Positions 54,906-64,000 of a stretch of 64,000 nucleotides of DNA are shown one piece after another. Position numbers and translations under genes: made by a program. Under the pieces are notes generated by a model. That model searched no databases. It was not told the origin of the DNA and saw only the letters and a list, made by a program, of their open reading frames with translations. How positions within the stretch are numbered: position 1 is the stretch's first letter; every line of letters begins with the position of its first letter. Source of the stretch: Paraphaeosphaeria minitans (Eukaryota > Ascomycota > Dothideomycetes > Pleosporales > Didymosphaeriaceae); NCBI GenBank assembly GCA_015832175.1, contig WJXW01000005.1, positions 434,001 to 498,000 on the forward strand, written 5' to 3'.

Positions 54906-56458
54906 ATGAGGTTCGCGGCTGGCATATCGTTGCTGCTTCTATCACTTGCTCCACTGGGGTTCGCACAGCAGCCTGGAGACGAGTCTGGCTTGACTGCCCT
55001 CATCACACAGCTGCCTTCGTGCGCGGTAGGTCTAGTGACCATGGCCTTTCAGACTCTTACTGACCTTTCTCCAGCTGTCATGCCTTACACAGGCCATCGC
55101 GGCGTCCCCATGCCAACTGACTGACACAGCATGTATCTGCACAAACGCCCAACTGAATGCCAACGTGGAGGGTTGCGTTCTCCTGTCGTGTACTCTGCGA
55201 GAGTCGCTCACGACCAAGAACCTCACGACCACAGCATGCCACGCCCCTGTCCGCAGCAGAAACATGATGTTGAAGCTTACCAATATTATTCTGGGAACCG
55301 TATCCGCGGCCTGCGTTCTTGCTCGCATTTTGTACAAGTCAATATTCTCCGCTGGCGAACTGGGATGGGACGACTACATGATTCTCGCCAGTGTTGTCTT
55401 TGGCATTCCCTCGACCATCGTGCAGGACATCGGAACAATCAAACATGGACTCGGGAAAGACATATGGACCCTGTCGTTTGGCACCATCACCACTTTCATC
55501 AAGTGGTTCTACATCATCGAAGTGTTGTACTTCTTCAATGTGGCCATGCTGAAGCTGTCGCTGCTGTTCTTCTTCTTGCGAATCTTTCCGGCGAAACCGA
55601 TCAAACGACTCCTTCGGGCCACGATCGCAATCAACATAAGCTTCGGGATCGCCTTCATAGTCACCGCCATCTTCCAATGTACACCGATCAAGTTTTACTG
55701 GGAAAAATGGGACGGTGAACACGCGGACGGCAAGTGCATCGATGTGAATGCCCTGGGATGGGCCAACGCCATCATCAGTATAGCCCTGGACATTTGGATG
55801 CTCGCCCTGCCGCTGTGGCAAGTGCTGCAGCTGAAGCTGGCGTGGAAGAAGAAAGTCAGCGTCGCCATGATGTTCTTCGTGGGTACTTTGTAAGTGGCGC
55901 CGCGCCCCTCTGCACAAAGACCCTTTCTGATACCTACCCACCCTTACCAGCGTCACCATCATTTCCACCATCCGCCTCCAATCCCTCATCTCCTTTGCCA
56001 ACTCGCCGAACCCCACCTGGGACCAAGCCGGCGCCGCCAACTGGTCCACCATCGAGATCAACGTCGGCATCATCTGCGCCTGCATGCCCGCGCTCCGCCT
56101 CATCCTCGTGCGCATCTTCCCCGGCGCCCTCGCCTCCACGCACTATGCCTCCGACCAGCACTACGCAAAGTACGGCACGAACCGCTCGGGCGCGCAGCAC
56201 ATGGCCAGCCTGGGCAGCCGGTCGCACATGGGCCACGCTGACGACGCCTTTGCAGCCAAGGAGTCCAACGCCATCACCTACACGACGACCTTCGAGGTGC
56301 GGCGCGGCGGCGGCAGCGGCGACGACGAGGAGCAGCTGGTCCCCATGCACGACCTCGGCGCCGCGGGGCACAAGGTGCGGAGCAGCGGGTCGAGCCAGGC
56401 GAGCGTGAGCGCCGCAAGCACGCCCGTGGCTGCGGTTCCGCCGAGGAGACTCTCGTGA
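54906..56458 (+). CDS. CFEM-domain rhodopsin-like GPCR (PTH11-related)
   Basis: Exons 54906-55025, 55075-55889 and 55951-56458 (introns 49 and 61 bp) give 480 aa. Residues 1-20 are a signal peptide ([20 protein letters not shown]). Splicing joins LPSCA to [20 protein letters not shown], making a complete CFEM domain with eight Cys, ending near EGCVLLSC and TTACHAP. Seven hydrophobic segments of the fungal rhodopsin type follow, with the loop motif [15 protein letters not shown] and the sixth/seventh helix block ATFQC-like [18 protein letters not shown], then [12 protein letters not shown] and [19 protein letters not shown]. The last 100 residues are a cytosolic Ser/Gly-rich tail. PTH11-type receptors sense host or surface cues in plant-associated fungi; the ligand here is unknown. 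Confidence 0.92.
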
Positions 56459-57544
56459 TGCGGTACGGTAGGTAGGTATCCAACTAGACACGGAATTCAT
56501 CTCCGTACCAACCATTCCTCCCACCATCGGCAGGGAGAACCGTCCCCGGGCCAGACGCCGGGTTTTATCTACACCAAAAAAAAAAACTGAAAAGTGAAAG
56601 CTTGGTATCACGTTCGATGGGGGCTTCGTCGACGCAACTCAATTGAGCCCTAGACTACCTAGACTACCTCTTACCTACCATCCATCCATCACCGCCCCCA
56701 CAACCCATCGCAACTCCCTCCTCGCCTCCACCATGCCATGCCATCCCATACCATCCCACCCCAACGCCACCGTCTCCAGCCCTACACGCACACACACACA
56801 CCGAGCCGACCCGAGCCTAGCCACCCACAGCACGCAAAGACCCGCCTACCTATGCACACAACCCCAGAAGTGTAAACACTGAACAGACACTGTACAAACA
56901 CGAGAGTGCAGCGTAACAAGAACAACAACCGCGACGACGACGACGGGTGATAGAGCGTGACGAAGCCGCGCCAAACACCCATTCTCCCACTCCCACTCCC
57001 ACTCCAACTCCCACAAAAGCCCGCGAGCGCAATTACCGTCATCCGATGACATGTGCGAATCCGCACAACCCCCATTCCCCTCCCCCATTCCCATTCCCCT
57101 CCCATTCCCCTCCCATTCCCCTCCCCTTTATCCTCCCCCCAAAAAGATACACCAAAAAAATAGTTACACCAAAAAAGGTATACACGTACATCCAGGACCC
57201 CTCGGACCCCCACCCCTCCCCCCACCCTCCCCCGCCGGCACCAAAGTCCCAGCGAAATCGTGCTGATGTGATGTGATGCCCTACCCTACCCTACCCTGCC
57301 CTGCGCACAGAATCCCGGATGGGAGACAAGACCATCCCCAGTGTATATCATTCCATCATCCACAATCGATATGAAAAAGCCATGCGAAGCAAAGCAGAGC
57401 AAAAAAAAAGAAAGGAGGGGCCGGGGGGGGGGGAGGAGGAACGTGAAACGTGAAACGTGGAAAAAAATAAATAAAAGGATACCTACCAAATGCCAAGATA
57501 TCCTCCATGTGCATAACCTCGCATCCATCATCTACACCCCGCAT
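56459..57544. other. C-rich intergenic spacer between two convergent genes
   Basis: No gene is supported in this 1.09-kb stretch. It is strongly strand-asymmetric. There are CCATCC and CCCATTCCC runs at 56680-56780 and 57060-57130, then A-rich and G-rich runs at 57400-57470. The long mirror-image frames seen on both strands reflect this skew. Confidence 0.55.
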
Positions 57545-59548
57545 TCACACAAGCACGCTCCCCAGATCCAAGCCCCGCCTGTTCCTCTCCCCGCCCCCAC
57601 ACAGCACGCCGCGGTTCCCGTCCATGTCGTCCTCGACCCCCCAGTCCACCATGGCGTCATCCCTCCACCCCTCCTCCACTCCACCCCGCACCCTTTCCGC
57701 GTCCCACCCGCCCGCGCGCTCCAGCTCGACAATGCCCCCGAGCCCAAACTCGCTGTTCGCAACGAACAAGCTCTGCCCGTCGGGCGCGAAATCCACGCCG
57801 CCCGTCTGCCCAAAAAAGTCAAAGACCTGCTTGTTGGCAAAGGTCGTCGCGTTGACGATGGAGACGTAGTCGTCCGCCTCGGCGACCACGAGCACGCGCG
57901 GGCCGGAGCCGACGGGGGAAAACTTGAGGACGCGCGGGATGGACAGCTCCGAGGGGAACACGGCGAGCGGGGCGCGCCAGCGGCGCGCGTCCCACACGGC
58001 GATGGTGCCGTCCTGCGCGGCGGACGAGACGTGGATGCCGTCGTCGGCCCAGGCGCAGGCGAACGCGTCGCCCTCGTGCGCCCGCAGCGTCTGGAGGATC
58101 TCGCCCGTTTCTGCGTTGGTGATGAGAGTCTCGGGGAAGTCGCCGGCGACGACGCGGAGGCGGCCGTCGGCGCTGGTGGCGGAGCAGTTGACGGCTGCCG
58201 AGAAGGGGAAAGTGTAGCGGAAGGTGTTGGTTGCGCAGTCGAGGACGCGGAGGCTGAAGTCGTTGGAGCTGAGGACGGCTTGGGGAGTGTAGGAGGAACG
58301 GTCGTTGAAGAGATGGACGTGGTTGGTTATGAAGGACTTCGTCCCTGGCGCCCAGTCTCGGATGACGTCCATGGAGGTGTGAGGCCCATTGTTGGAGGCA
58401 AGATCCACCACGGCGTACTCGCCTTCGAACCCACCAGCGATCAAGACATGGTCCATGGCCGCCATGGTAGTGAGCATAGGCATGTTGCCGTTGACGGTGT
58501 GCTTGGTCGTGTCAAGAATGGGCTGAGCCTTGGATCCGGATGCATCTGTCCTAAATACACCCTTTAGACGTTCTGCATAGTAGATGTCTTGCCGTGAAGT
58601 GACAGCCATCATGTTGCGCAACTGGAAATGCGGGCCCCAGGGTCGATGTCGTTTGTCCATCCTCCGGAACGAGAAGAAGTTCTCTGTTTGATTGATCGGG
58701 GCATGTCTTCTACTGTACTGCCGCATGACCTTGGATAGCCTGGCCTTCTCTTCCTCCCTCCTCTTCGACCGGAACTCGGCTCGCGGCATGCGCTTCGACC
58801 AGACGATACCCTGATAATCACGATCCTCCCCTGCAAGATCATCCCGAGTGATGACGGATAGATGGTCGCCCTCGGCCTCTTCCAAGCCCATCATGATATT
58901 CTTCTGGGAACAGGCCTTGAGGTAGAAGAGATGCGGGCTCATGAAGGCGGTGTTGTCCTGGAAATCCAAATGTTCCTCGTAGGCGTGAGCCATGTAGTCC
59001 TGGATGTGTTGGTGCGTCACTGCTCCGCTGTCGGTCGCAGGAATAGTGTCTGGCGAGGGCGCAAGCGCAGGGGCCGAGGGTGTTTGTTCCTGGTCCATGG
59101 AGAGCGCCTCGAGGGCCGAGACATGGTGATCGAGCGTGGTGTGTGGTGAGTAGGGCTGAGGCGTGTTCAGACCATGGGTGGCTAGCGGGGGTGTGAAGGG
59201 CAGCAGCGGCTGGTCCCCAAACTCGACTGGATAGTAGGTCGTCATGTCCGGGAGTGGCGAGGCGAGGCCATGGTCTTGGGTCGGATCGTAATGGTAGGCG
59301 TCCAGCAAGGTGATCCCCCCCTCGTCATCGCTCTCGGTGAGGTCGTCCTGGATGTCTTCGGCGGCGTGGCTCGTGGAGGGTCTGCTGGTGGGAAGCGCGG
59401 CCAGGGTCTCGGCCGCCGACATCTCGTAGGGCGTGTAGGGCAGTGAGGAGAAGGAGGGCAGCATCAGGTTCAGGGTGGCGCCGTGGGCCGACGAGGGCGT
59501 GCTCTGTCCGGATGGCCCCGAGCTGGGCACGGCTACCTGTCCGACCAT
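57545..59548 (-). CDS. WD40-repeat protein of unknown function
   Basis: A single exon of 667 aa. The first 240 residues are acidic, Pro/Ser/Thr-rich and probably disordered. A basic helical block (SKRMPRAEFRSKRREEEKAR) precedes a beta-propeller from about residue 310 onward. WD-like repeats are recognisable at NCSATSADGRLRVVAGDF, AHEGDAFACAWADDGIHVSS followed by QDGTIAVWDARRW, and GGVDFAPDGQSLFVANSE. The family resembles conserved fungal WD40 proteins with a DUF2415-like segment (RVLKFSPVGSGPRVLVVAE), but I cannot name an orthologue. The start is the first ATG (MVGQVAVPSS). The C-terminal tail is Gly/Arg-rich. Confidence 0.8.
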   Translation of the reverse strand: MVGQVAVPSSGPSGQSTPSSAHGATLNLMLPSFSSLPYTPYEMSAAETLAALPTSRPSTSHAAEDIQDDLTESDDEGGITLLDAYHYDPTQDHGLASPLPDMTTYYPVEFGDQPLLPFTPPLATHGLNTPQPYSPHTTLDHHVSALEALSMDQEQTPSAPALAPSPDTIPATDSGAVTHQHIQDYMAHAYEEHLDFQDNTAFMSPHLFYLKACSQKNIMMGLEEAEGDHLSVITRDDLAGEDRDYQGIVWSKRMPRAEFRSKRREEEKARLSKVMRQYSRRHAPINQTENFFSFRRMDKRHRPWGPHFQLRNMMAVTSRQDIYYAERLKGVFRTDASGSKAQPILDTTKHTVNGNMPMLTTMAAMDHVLIAGGFEGEYAVVDLASNNGPHTSMDVIRDWAPGTKSFITNHVHLFNDRSSYTPQAVLSSNDFSLRVLDCATNTFRYTFPFSAAVNCSATSADGRLRVVAGDFPETLITNAETGEILQTLRAHEGDAFACAWADDGIHVSSAAQDGTIAVWDARRWRAPLAVFPSELSIPRVLKFSPVGSGPRVLVVAEADDYVSIVNATTFANKQVFDFFGQTGGVDFAPDGQSLFVANSEFGLGGIVELERAGGWDAERVRGGVEEGWRDDAMVDWGVEDDMDGNRGVLCGGGERNRRGLDLGSVLV

Positions 59549-59743
59549 GCGCCAGCCCTTGGGTTCGGCGTGCGTTGGCGCGGAGGGTCGAGTGCGTCGT
59601 CGCTAGCAGGCGTGCAGGCGGGCGGGTCGTGGATGTCGAGGGCGAGAGCGGCAGTGGTGTGCAGTGTGCTGGTGGGCGGGGCAAGGGGCCTGGGGCCTGG
59701 GGGGCGCATGCACGGCGACGGCTTCTGGAAGGTGCGAGGCAGG

Positions 59744-59788
59744 CGGGGACGGGGACGGGGACGGGGACGGGGACGGGGACGGGCCTGG
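59744..59788 (+). repeat. Hexanucleotide repeat (GGGGAC)n
   Basis: About seven tandem copies of GGGGAC. Confidence 0.9.
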
Positions 59789-60100
59789 TGGGCAGCGTCC
59801 TGCGCGCGCTGGTGGTGTTTTGACCGTGGCTACGACATGCGAAGATGCGTGGTGCTGGCGGCGGGCATTGGACGAGGCGACGGGGCGGGCAGCGTGAGAT
59901 GTGGGGGCAGCGGCAGCGGCTGTCTTGCTGCGCCCGCACGCAGGTCCGGGAGGTGAGCGACGTGTGCGGCACTACTGAGTAGGCATCGGGGCTGTTTGTA
60001 GCATCGGCTCGGTGGCTGCGTCGTTGTTTGTCGTATCGGTTCGGTGCGGTGGGCGACTCCTTGCCTCGAGTCCCGGCGGTGTTGGGGGGCGTCGAGGGTG

Positions 60101-60184
60101 GGTGAATGGCTCAGATGGGGCTACCGAGGGTGAATGGCTCAGATGGGGCTACCGAGGGTGAATGGCTCAGATGGGGCTACCGAG
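60101..60184 (+). repeat. 28-bp tandem repeat, three exact copies
   Basis: The unit begins GGTGAATGGCTCAGATGGGG, with starts at 60101, 60129 and 60157. The copies are identical, so the array is young. Confidence 0.92.
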
Positions 60185-60208
60185 AGCCCGTGGCGAAAGC
60201 GGGAGCCA

Positions 60209-60332
60209 AGTGCAATGTGCGATGTGCGATGTGCGATGTGCAAAGTGCAGAGTGCAGTGTGCAGTGTGCAGTGTGCAGTGTGCAGAGTGCAGAGTGCAGT
60301 GTGCAGTGTGCAATGTGCAATGTGCAATGTGC
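60209..60332 (+). repeat. 7-bp minisatellite (TGTGCAR)n
   Basis: About 17-18 tandem heptamers, varying between TGTGCGA, TGTGCAG, AGTGCAG and TGTGCAA in blocks. Confidence 0.92.
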
Positions 60333-60744
60333 TCGGCGGGCGACGTGATGGCAATGGCAGGCGGGCGGGGACTGGCCATTCTCTCCCAACGCGCAGAGGC
60401 AGGCTGCCGTGTGCACGCTGCACGCTGCACGCCGCACGCTCTGTCCATGATGGCCATGCGGACGGGAGCAGCGTGCGCAGACGACCATCTAGGTAGGTAG
60501 TGCGGCCATGGAAGGGGGAAATGCAACGAGCATCACGCACGAAAAGTGGGTGGGGTCCCTTTGCTCGCCTCCCTCGCGCCGGCAGCCAGCGACAAGCACA
60601 GCGACACAAGCACAGCGACACATGGCAGTACGCCCAGCGCCTGCGCCTGCGCCCTTGAGTCCTACTAGGTATCCATGCTCATGATTCCATCTTCACTCCG
60701 CTTGACATGCTCACCGCCTCACCATGCTATCCATCTCCACTGCT

Positions 60745-60850
60745 CACCATGCCATCCATCTCCCTGTCTTCTTACCACGATATCAATCTTCCCTCCTCAC
60801 CATGCTATCCATCTCCTTTTCTTCTTACCTCGATATCAATCTTCCCTCTT
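60745..60850 (+). repeat. Pyrimidine-rich tandem repeat of about 53 bp
   Basis: Two units share CACCATGCTATCCATCTCC, CTTCTTACC and CGATATCAATCTTCCCTC blocks in the same order. Confidence 0.75.
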
Positions 60851-61129
60851 CCCTCCTCACCACCACGACCACCACGACCACCACACCCACCCCCTCGACC
60901 GTTTCCGTCCCCATGCGTACAAGTTACAACCCACTCGCCGACCGCAACCCCCTCCCCCCCGCACCCGCACCCGCACCCACCCACCTCACTGGACCACGAC
61001 CACACCCGTACGACCTCTCCACAGCGCCGCCCACCCCAAGAAGCGAACCGTCACGACCGCTTCGGGACGGAAGCGCAGCTGTCGCGCCCGGCACCGTCCC
61101 ACGAGCGTGAGGTGTGGTGTGGTGTCGTT

Positions 61130-61184
61130 GCTGTGTCGTGTCGTGTCTTGTCGTGTCGTGTCGTGTCTTGTCGTGTCGTGTCGT
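61130..61184 (+). repeat. Pentanucleotide repeat (GTGTC)n
   Basis: About ten copies of GTGTC/TTGTC. A shorter related run occurs at 61855-61882. Confidence 0.88.
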
Positions 61185-61474
61185 TGCCGCACACTACCGC
61201 GTCCGAAAGAGGCCACTTCGCCGAACCCCTCCCCGTGCGCCCTCCCCGGAGCCTCGACGCTGCACGTTTGCACGCTGGCTCTCACCGCTCGCCGTGCGCC
61301 TCCCTTTGAAGTTGGACGACGACGACGACGACGACAGCAGCGAGGACGACGGCGACAACGGTCCACCGGCTCGTTAGCGAGGACACCGGGTGGACGGTGC
61401 AGACATGACTGTCGTCCACCCCCGTGCGTCCCGTGCCGAGCATGCACCTGGACCGCGCAAACGAGCACCGCAGC

Positions 61475-61556
61475 ACCCGAGAACGCGAGAAACAACATCA
61501 TGACCATGACCGCCGTGCCCCTCCCTGTCCGAGACGCGAGAAACAACATCATGACT
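61475..61556 (+). repeat. Direct duplication around ACGCGAGAAACAACATCATG
   Basis: The 24-bp segment ACGCGAGAAACAACATCATGAC appears twice, about 53 bp apart. Confidence 0.8.
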
Positions 61557-61678
61557 AGTAACCGCTACCATTATTAGACTAGTAGATACCGCCATGACCA
61601 AAGCCTACATGGCCACCGTACGTGCCAGGTCCCGTTGCGACGTTCAACATGTACAGATCCATAAGAAATAAGCGCACG

Positions 61679-61730
<52 letters not shown>

Positions 61731-61748
61731 ACGACGACGATGACGACA
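61679..61748 (+). repeat. Compound microsatellite (AGAC)12 followed by (GAC)n
   Basis: Twelve exact AGAC tetramers (61679-61726) run straight into GAC/GAT trimers, about 160-230 bp downstream of the chitin synthase stop codon. Confidence 0.95.
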
Positions 61749-61905
61749 AGGCCCAAGCCAAACCCCCTCTAGAACGATCCACAAGAAATGCAATAGCCTT
61801 GACGATGCGGTAAAAATAACATGCTTCTCACGTAGCACCGACAGGAACCACCGTCGTGTCGTGTCGTGTCGCGTCGCGTCGTCTTTGCTGACCCTGCAAA
61901 CAATG

Positions 61906-64000
61906 CTAATTGTCATAGTACGATTCGTACATGTGCTGCGATGCTGCCGCAGGCATGGGCGGCGGCCACTGTCCCGATGTCGTGGATGGCTGCGACCACC
62001 CGCCACCCGTCGCCGTCTTGAGTCTCCGTTCTGCAAGGGTCCCAAGTCAGCCAAAGTCAACATGCACAATCGAAACCCTTCCATGCACCCCGTGCTGAGC
62101 GCTTACCTGCTTCAAAGTCGTGCCACCGCTTCATCGTGATCTTGCTGCTGTCGAATTCGCCCTCGTACTCCAGGCCTGCCTTTTTGGTCTTCTCCCCCGC
62201 CGTCTTGCGCGTGTCGCCCCAGCTGAAGTCGTCAAACTTCCAGAAGGCGTACGTCGGCAAGATGAAGTTCCAGACCGGCAGCGACAGCAGGTAGACAAAC
62301 ATCCACGCCACGTACGACCATCGATGCGCCGTGATCACGATGAGGACCCCCGGCAGCCCCAGGATGAGGGCAAGTAGTACGAGCGGAATAAGAGGTGCCG
62401 CCGTATGCAGCACCGCGGCTTTGATGGCGATCGCAACTAAACAGCGTCAGCACGTTGCAACCGTCGGGTGGCTTGCGGCCCAGGCTTACTCAGGTAGAAG
62501 GTGAAGGCGATGGCCGCCGGCAGGACCAGAGTGCCGATGAGCTCGATGAAGACGACGAACTGCATGCTGAAGCAGAAGGTGCCGCACAGATCGCGCACCA
62601 ACACCAACTCCATCAGATTGTGGACCGTACTATTGATCCATCGCCTTCGCTGCGATAGAAGCACCTTGAACTCCTCCGGCACAATGGTTTTGCACACGGC
62701 CTGGGGCACAAACACTTGTTTGCGCTTCGGGAACGTCTTGAGCATCAGCGTTGACAGGTATCGGTCCTCGCCGAGCAACAGCAGATTCTTCTTGTGCAAC
62801 GTGTCAACCACGTTCTCGGAATAGTGCTCGACAACGTCGGGATTGGCAAGGATGGGGACCCAGTAGTTCTGACCGCCCTTCGGAGCCTTGATACGGTACA
62901 TGCAGAAACAGCCGGGAAGGCACGTAACACCACCAAACACCGATTCGAAGGATTTGGACAAGTGGTGCGAGATGAAGTATTCAAACACCTGGATCATCGA
63001 CACCCACGAGTCTCGCTTGTTGGCAATCTTGGTCTCGCCGCAGAGACCCATAATCTCAGGGTCCTTGACCATGGCAGAAATCATGTGCGTCAGGGAGTCG
63101 GGGAAAACCTTGGTGTCCGCGTCCACCATGAGCACGATTTCGTAGAAATCAGGGGATATGCCCGTGACCTTCCAGATGCCGTTGAACATCTCAAACTCGA
63201 GCTCCGTCATACGCTCGTCGAACATGACCTTTTGCAAGAACGACATGAGAATGATCTGACTGTCTCGCTTTCCACGGTTGCCAGGCTTCGACTTCTTCTT
63301 TTCGTCGGGTGTTCCGCACTTGACTACGACCATCATCGGGACGCGCTGTTGCTTTTCGGTGGCGATCCGGCTGTTCTCGCCATAGTCGTAAAACCCAGAA
63401 TAGACCTTTGCCATGTTGTGGCGCTTGGAGCCACTTGCAACGGCGACGTACGAGAAAGGCGTGACTTCGTGGGGCAGGACCGCATGATCTTTCATCATAG
63501 CAAGAGTAATCTCAGGCGTGGTGAGGTCTTCTCCGGCACCTTTGATCATGCCGTCGCAGATGACCAGAATCAATTTGTGACTGTTCGGGTAGTCGGTAGT
63601 GGCGATGGAGTCCAATGTGGTCCGGAGACCTTCAGCTCCCTCCGAGTACGCAGTCACCAAGCAGATAGAATGGGCCAGTGGGTATCCGAAGGGCTGCCAC
63701 TCTGAGGGTGGTTGCGGTACAACAGCTTCGTGGATGAACCCGGCGGGACCGGGGCCTTCAAAATCGCCATAAGTGCTTGAACGGTATTGCTCGGGGGTCG
63801 TTCCAGAAAGGAGCAGGCTCGATCGGCTTCCTGGCGCCCTCGCGTCCATTGGCAGCGTTCCCTGGCTAGCATTCAGCTGTTTATACATGCCACTGCCGCC
63901 ATAACTTGACAGAGCGCGCGAGGCACTTTGGCTGGTCATGGTTGTGGGAAGAACGCGAGACTTGACATTCTTCTCCATGGAATACGGGCTGGTGAATCTG
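61906..64000 (-). CDS. Chitin synthase, Chs3/class IV type (5' part beyond the window)
   Basis: Exons >64000-62490, 62436-62107 and 62030-61906 (introns 53 and 76 bp) give about 653 C-terminal residues. The frame is open through the window end, so the N-terminal transmembrane part is missing. The plasma-membrane enzyme polymerises N-acetylglucosamine from UDP-GlcNAc into wall chitin. The glycosyltransferase core is complete: [39 protein letters not shown] (donor-site Asp), [25 protein letters not shown] (catalytic Asp) and [13 protein letters not shown] (product channel). [20 protein letters not shown] and two further hydrophobic stretches form the membrane channel. KRWHDFEA precedes a short tail ending YESYYDN. 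The sequence pattern is that of the Chs3/class IV group. The start lies outside the window. Confidence 0.93.

Larger units (their letters stand above)
59549..61905. other. Minisatellite-rich intergenic region
   Basis: No gene is supported in this 2.36-kb stretch. It contains at least eight separate simple or tandem repeats within 2.3 kb. The apparently long open frames here run through these repeats on both strands and have no family features. Confidence 0.6.

Noticed and set aside
60106..60621. Cys-rich frames such as repeated CAVCSVQ or HCTLHTA
   Set aside because: They are translations of the TGTGCAR heptamer array in several frames on both strands, not proteins.

Overview
This window is nuclear DNA of a filamentous ascomycete (Pezizomycotina, most likely a Dothideomycete; the class is inferred). 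The genes have many short introns (about 40-60 bp) with GTRNGT donors and CTAAC/CTGAC-type branch sites. Several families are typical of these fungi: Pta1/symplekin, fungal-rhodopsin membrane proteins, a CFEM-GPCR, a citrate carrier and a Chs3/class IV-type chitin synthase. A 16-kb AT-rich block carries the signature of repeat-induced point mutation (RIP).

Left arm (0.3-27.2 kb). In order: a cleavage/polyadenylation subunit (Pta1); a secreted berberine-bridge-type FAD oxidoreductase; a seven-helix fungal rhodopsin-domain protein; a divergent pair made of an NCS1 nucleobase/hydantoin-type permease and a 996-aa hydantoinase plus S-methyl-thiohydantoin-desulfurase-type fusion; a mitochondrial tricarboxylate carrier; two hypothetical proteins; a secreted AIM6/GDPD-like protein; a DUF2985 membrane protein; and a PEBP-family gene with a one-base frameshift. 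The permease/hydantoinase pair shares a 498-bp promoter with GATA sites and a 31-bp-spaced direct repeat, and looks like a small nitrogen-scavenging module.

Central block (27.24-43.21 kb). This is a PIF/Harbinger DNA transposon with 13-bp terminal inverted repeats and a 3-bp TTA target duplication. Three LTR retrotransposons are nested in it: two copies of one short gag-only type and one 6.66-kb chromodomain Ty3/gypsy element. Perfect 5-bp target duplications could be read for two of the three. Both strands have lost nearly every long reading frame, and CpA/TpG has largely become TpA.

Right arm (43.2-64 kb). An intact short-chain dehydrogenase starts 150 bp beyond the transposon. Next is the most unusual gene of the window: a 695-aa secreted precursor with a Cys-rich domain, a Thr/Ser-rich mucin-like stretch and five C-terminal repeats bounded by Lys-Arg (Kex2) sites. 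It has the architecture of a Kex2-processed repeat peptide (KEP) precursor, but with no recognisable tailoring genes nearby. It is followed by OGG1 (8-oxoguanine glycosylase), the U2AF large subunit, a 3.6-kb gene-poor stretch, a CFEM-rhodopsin receptor, a WD40 protein, a minisatellite-rich gap, and the C-terminal two thirds or so of a Chs3/class IV-type chitin synthase that runs off the window.

Gene models are manual splice predictions checked for frame continuity across every junction. No alignment or expression data were available.
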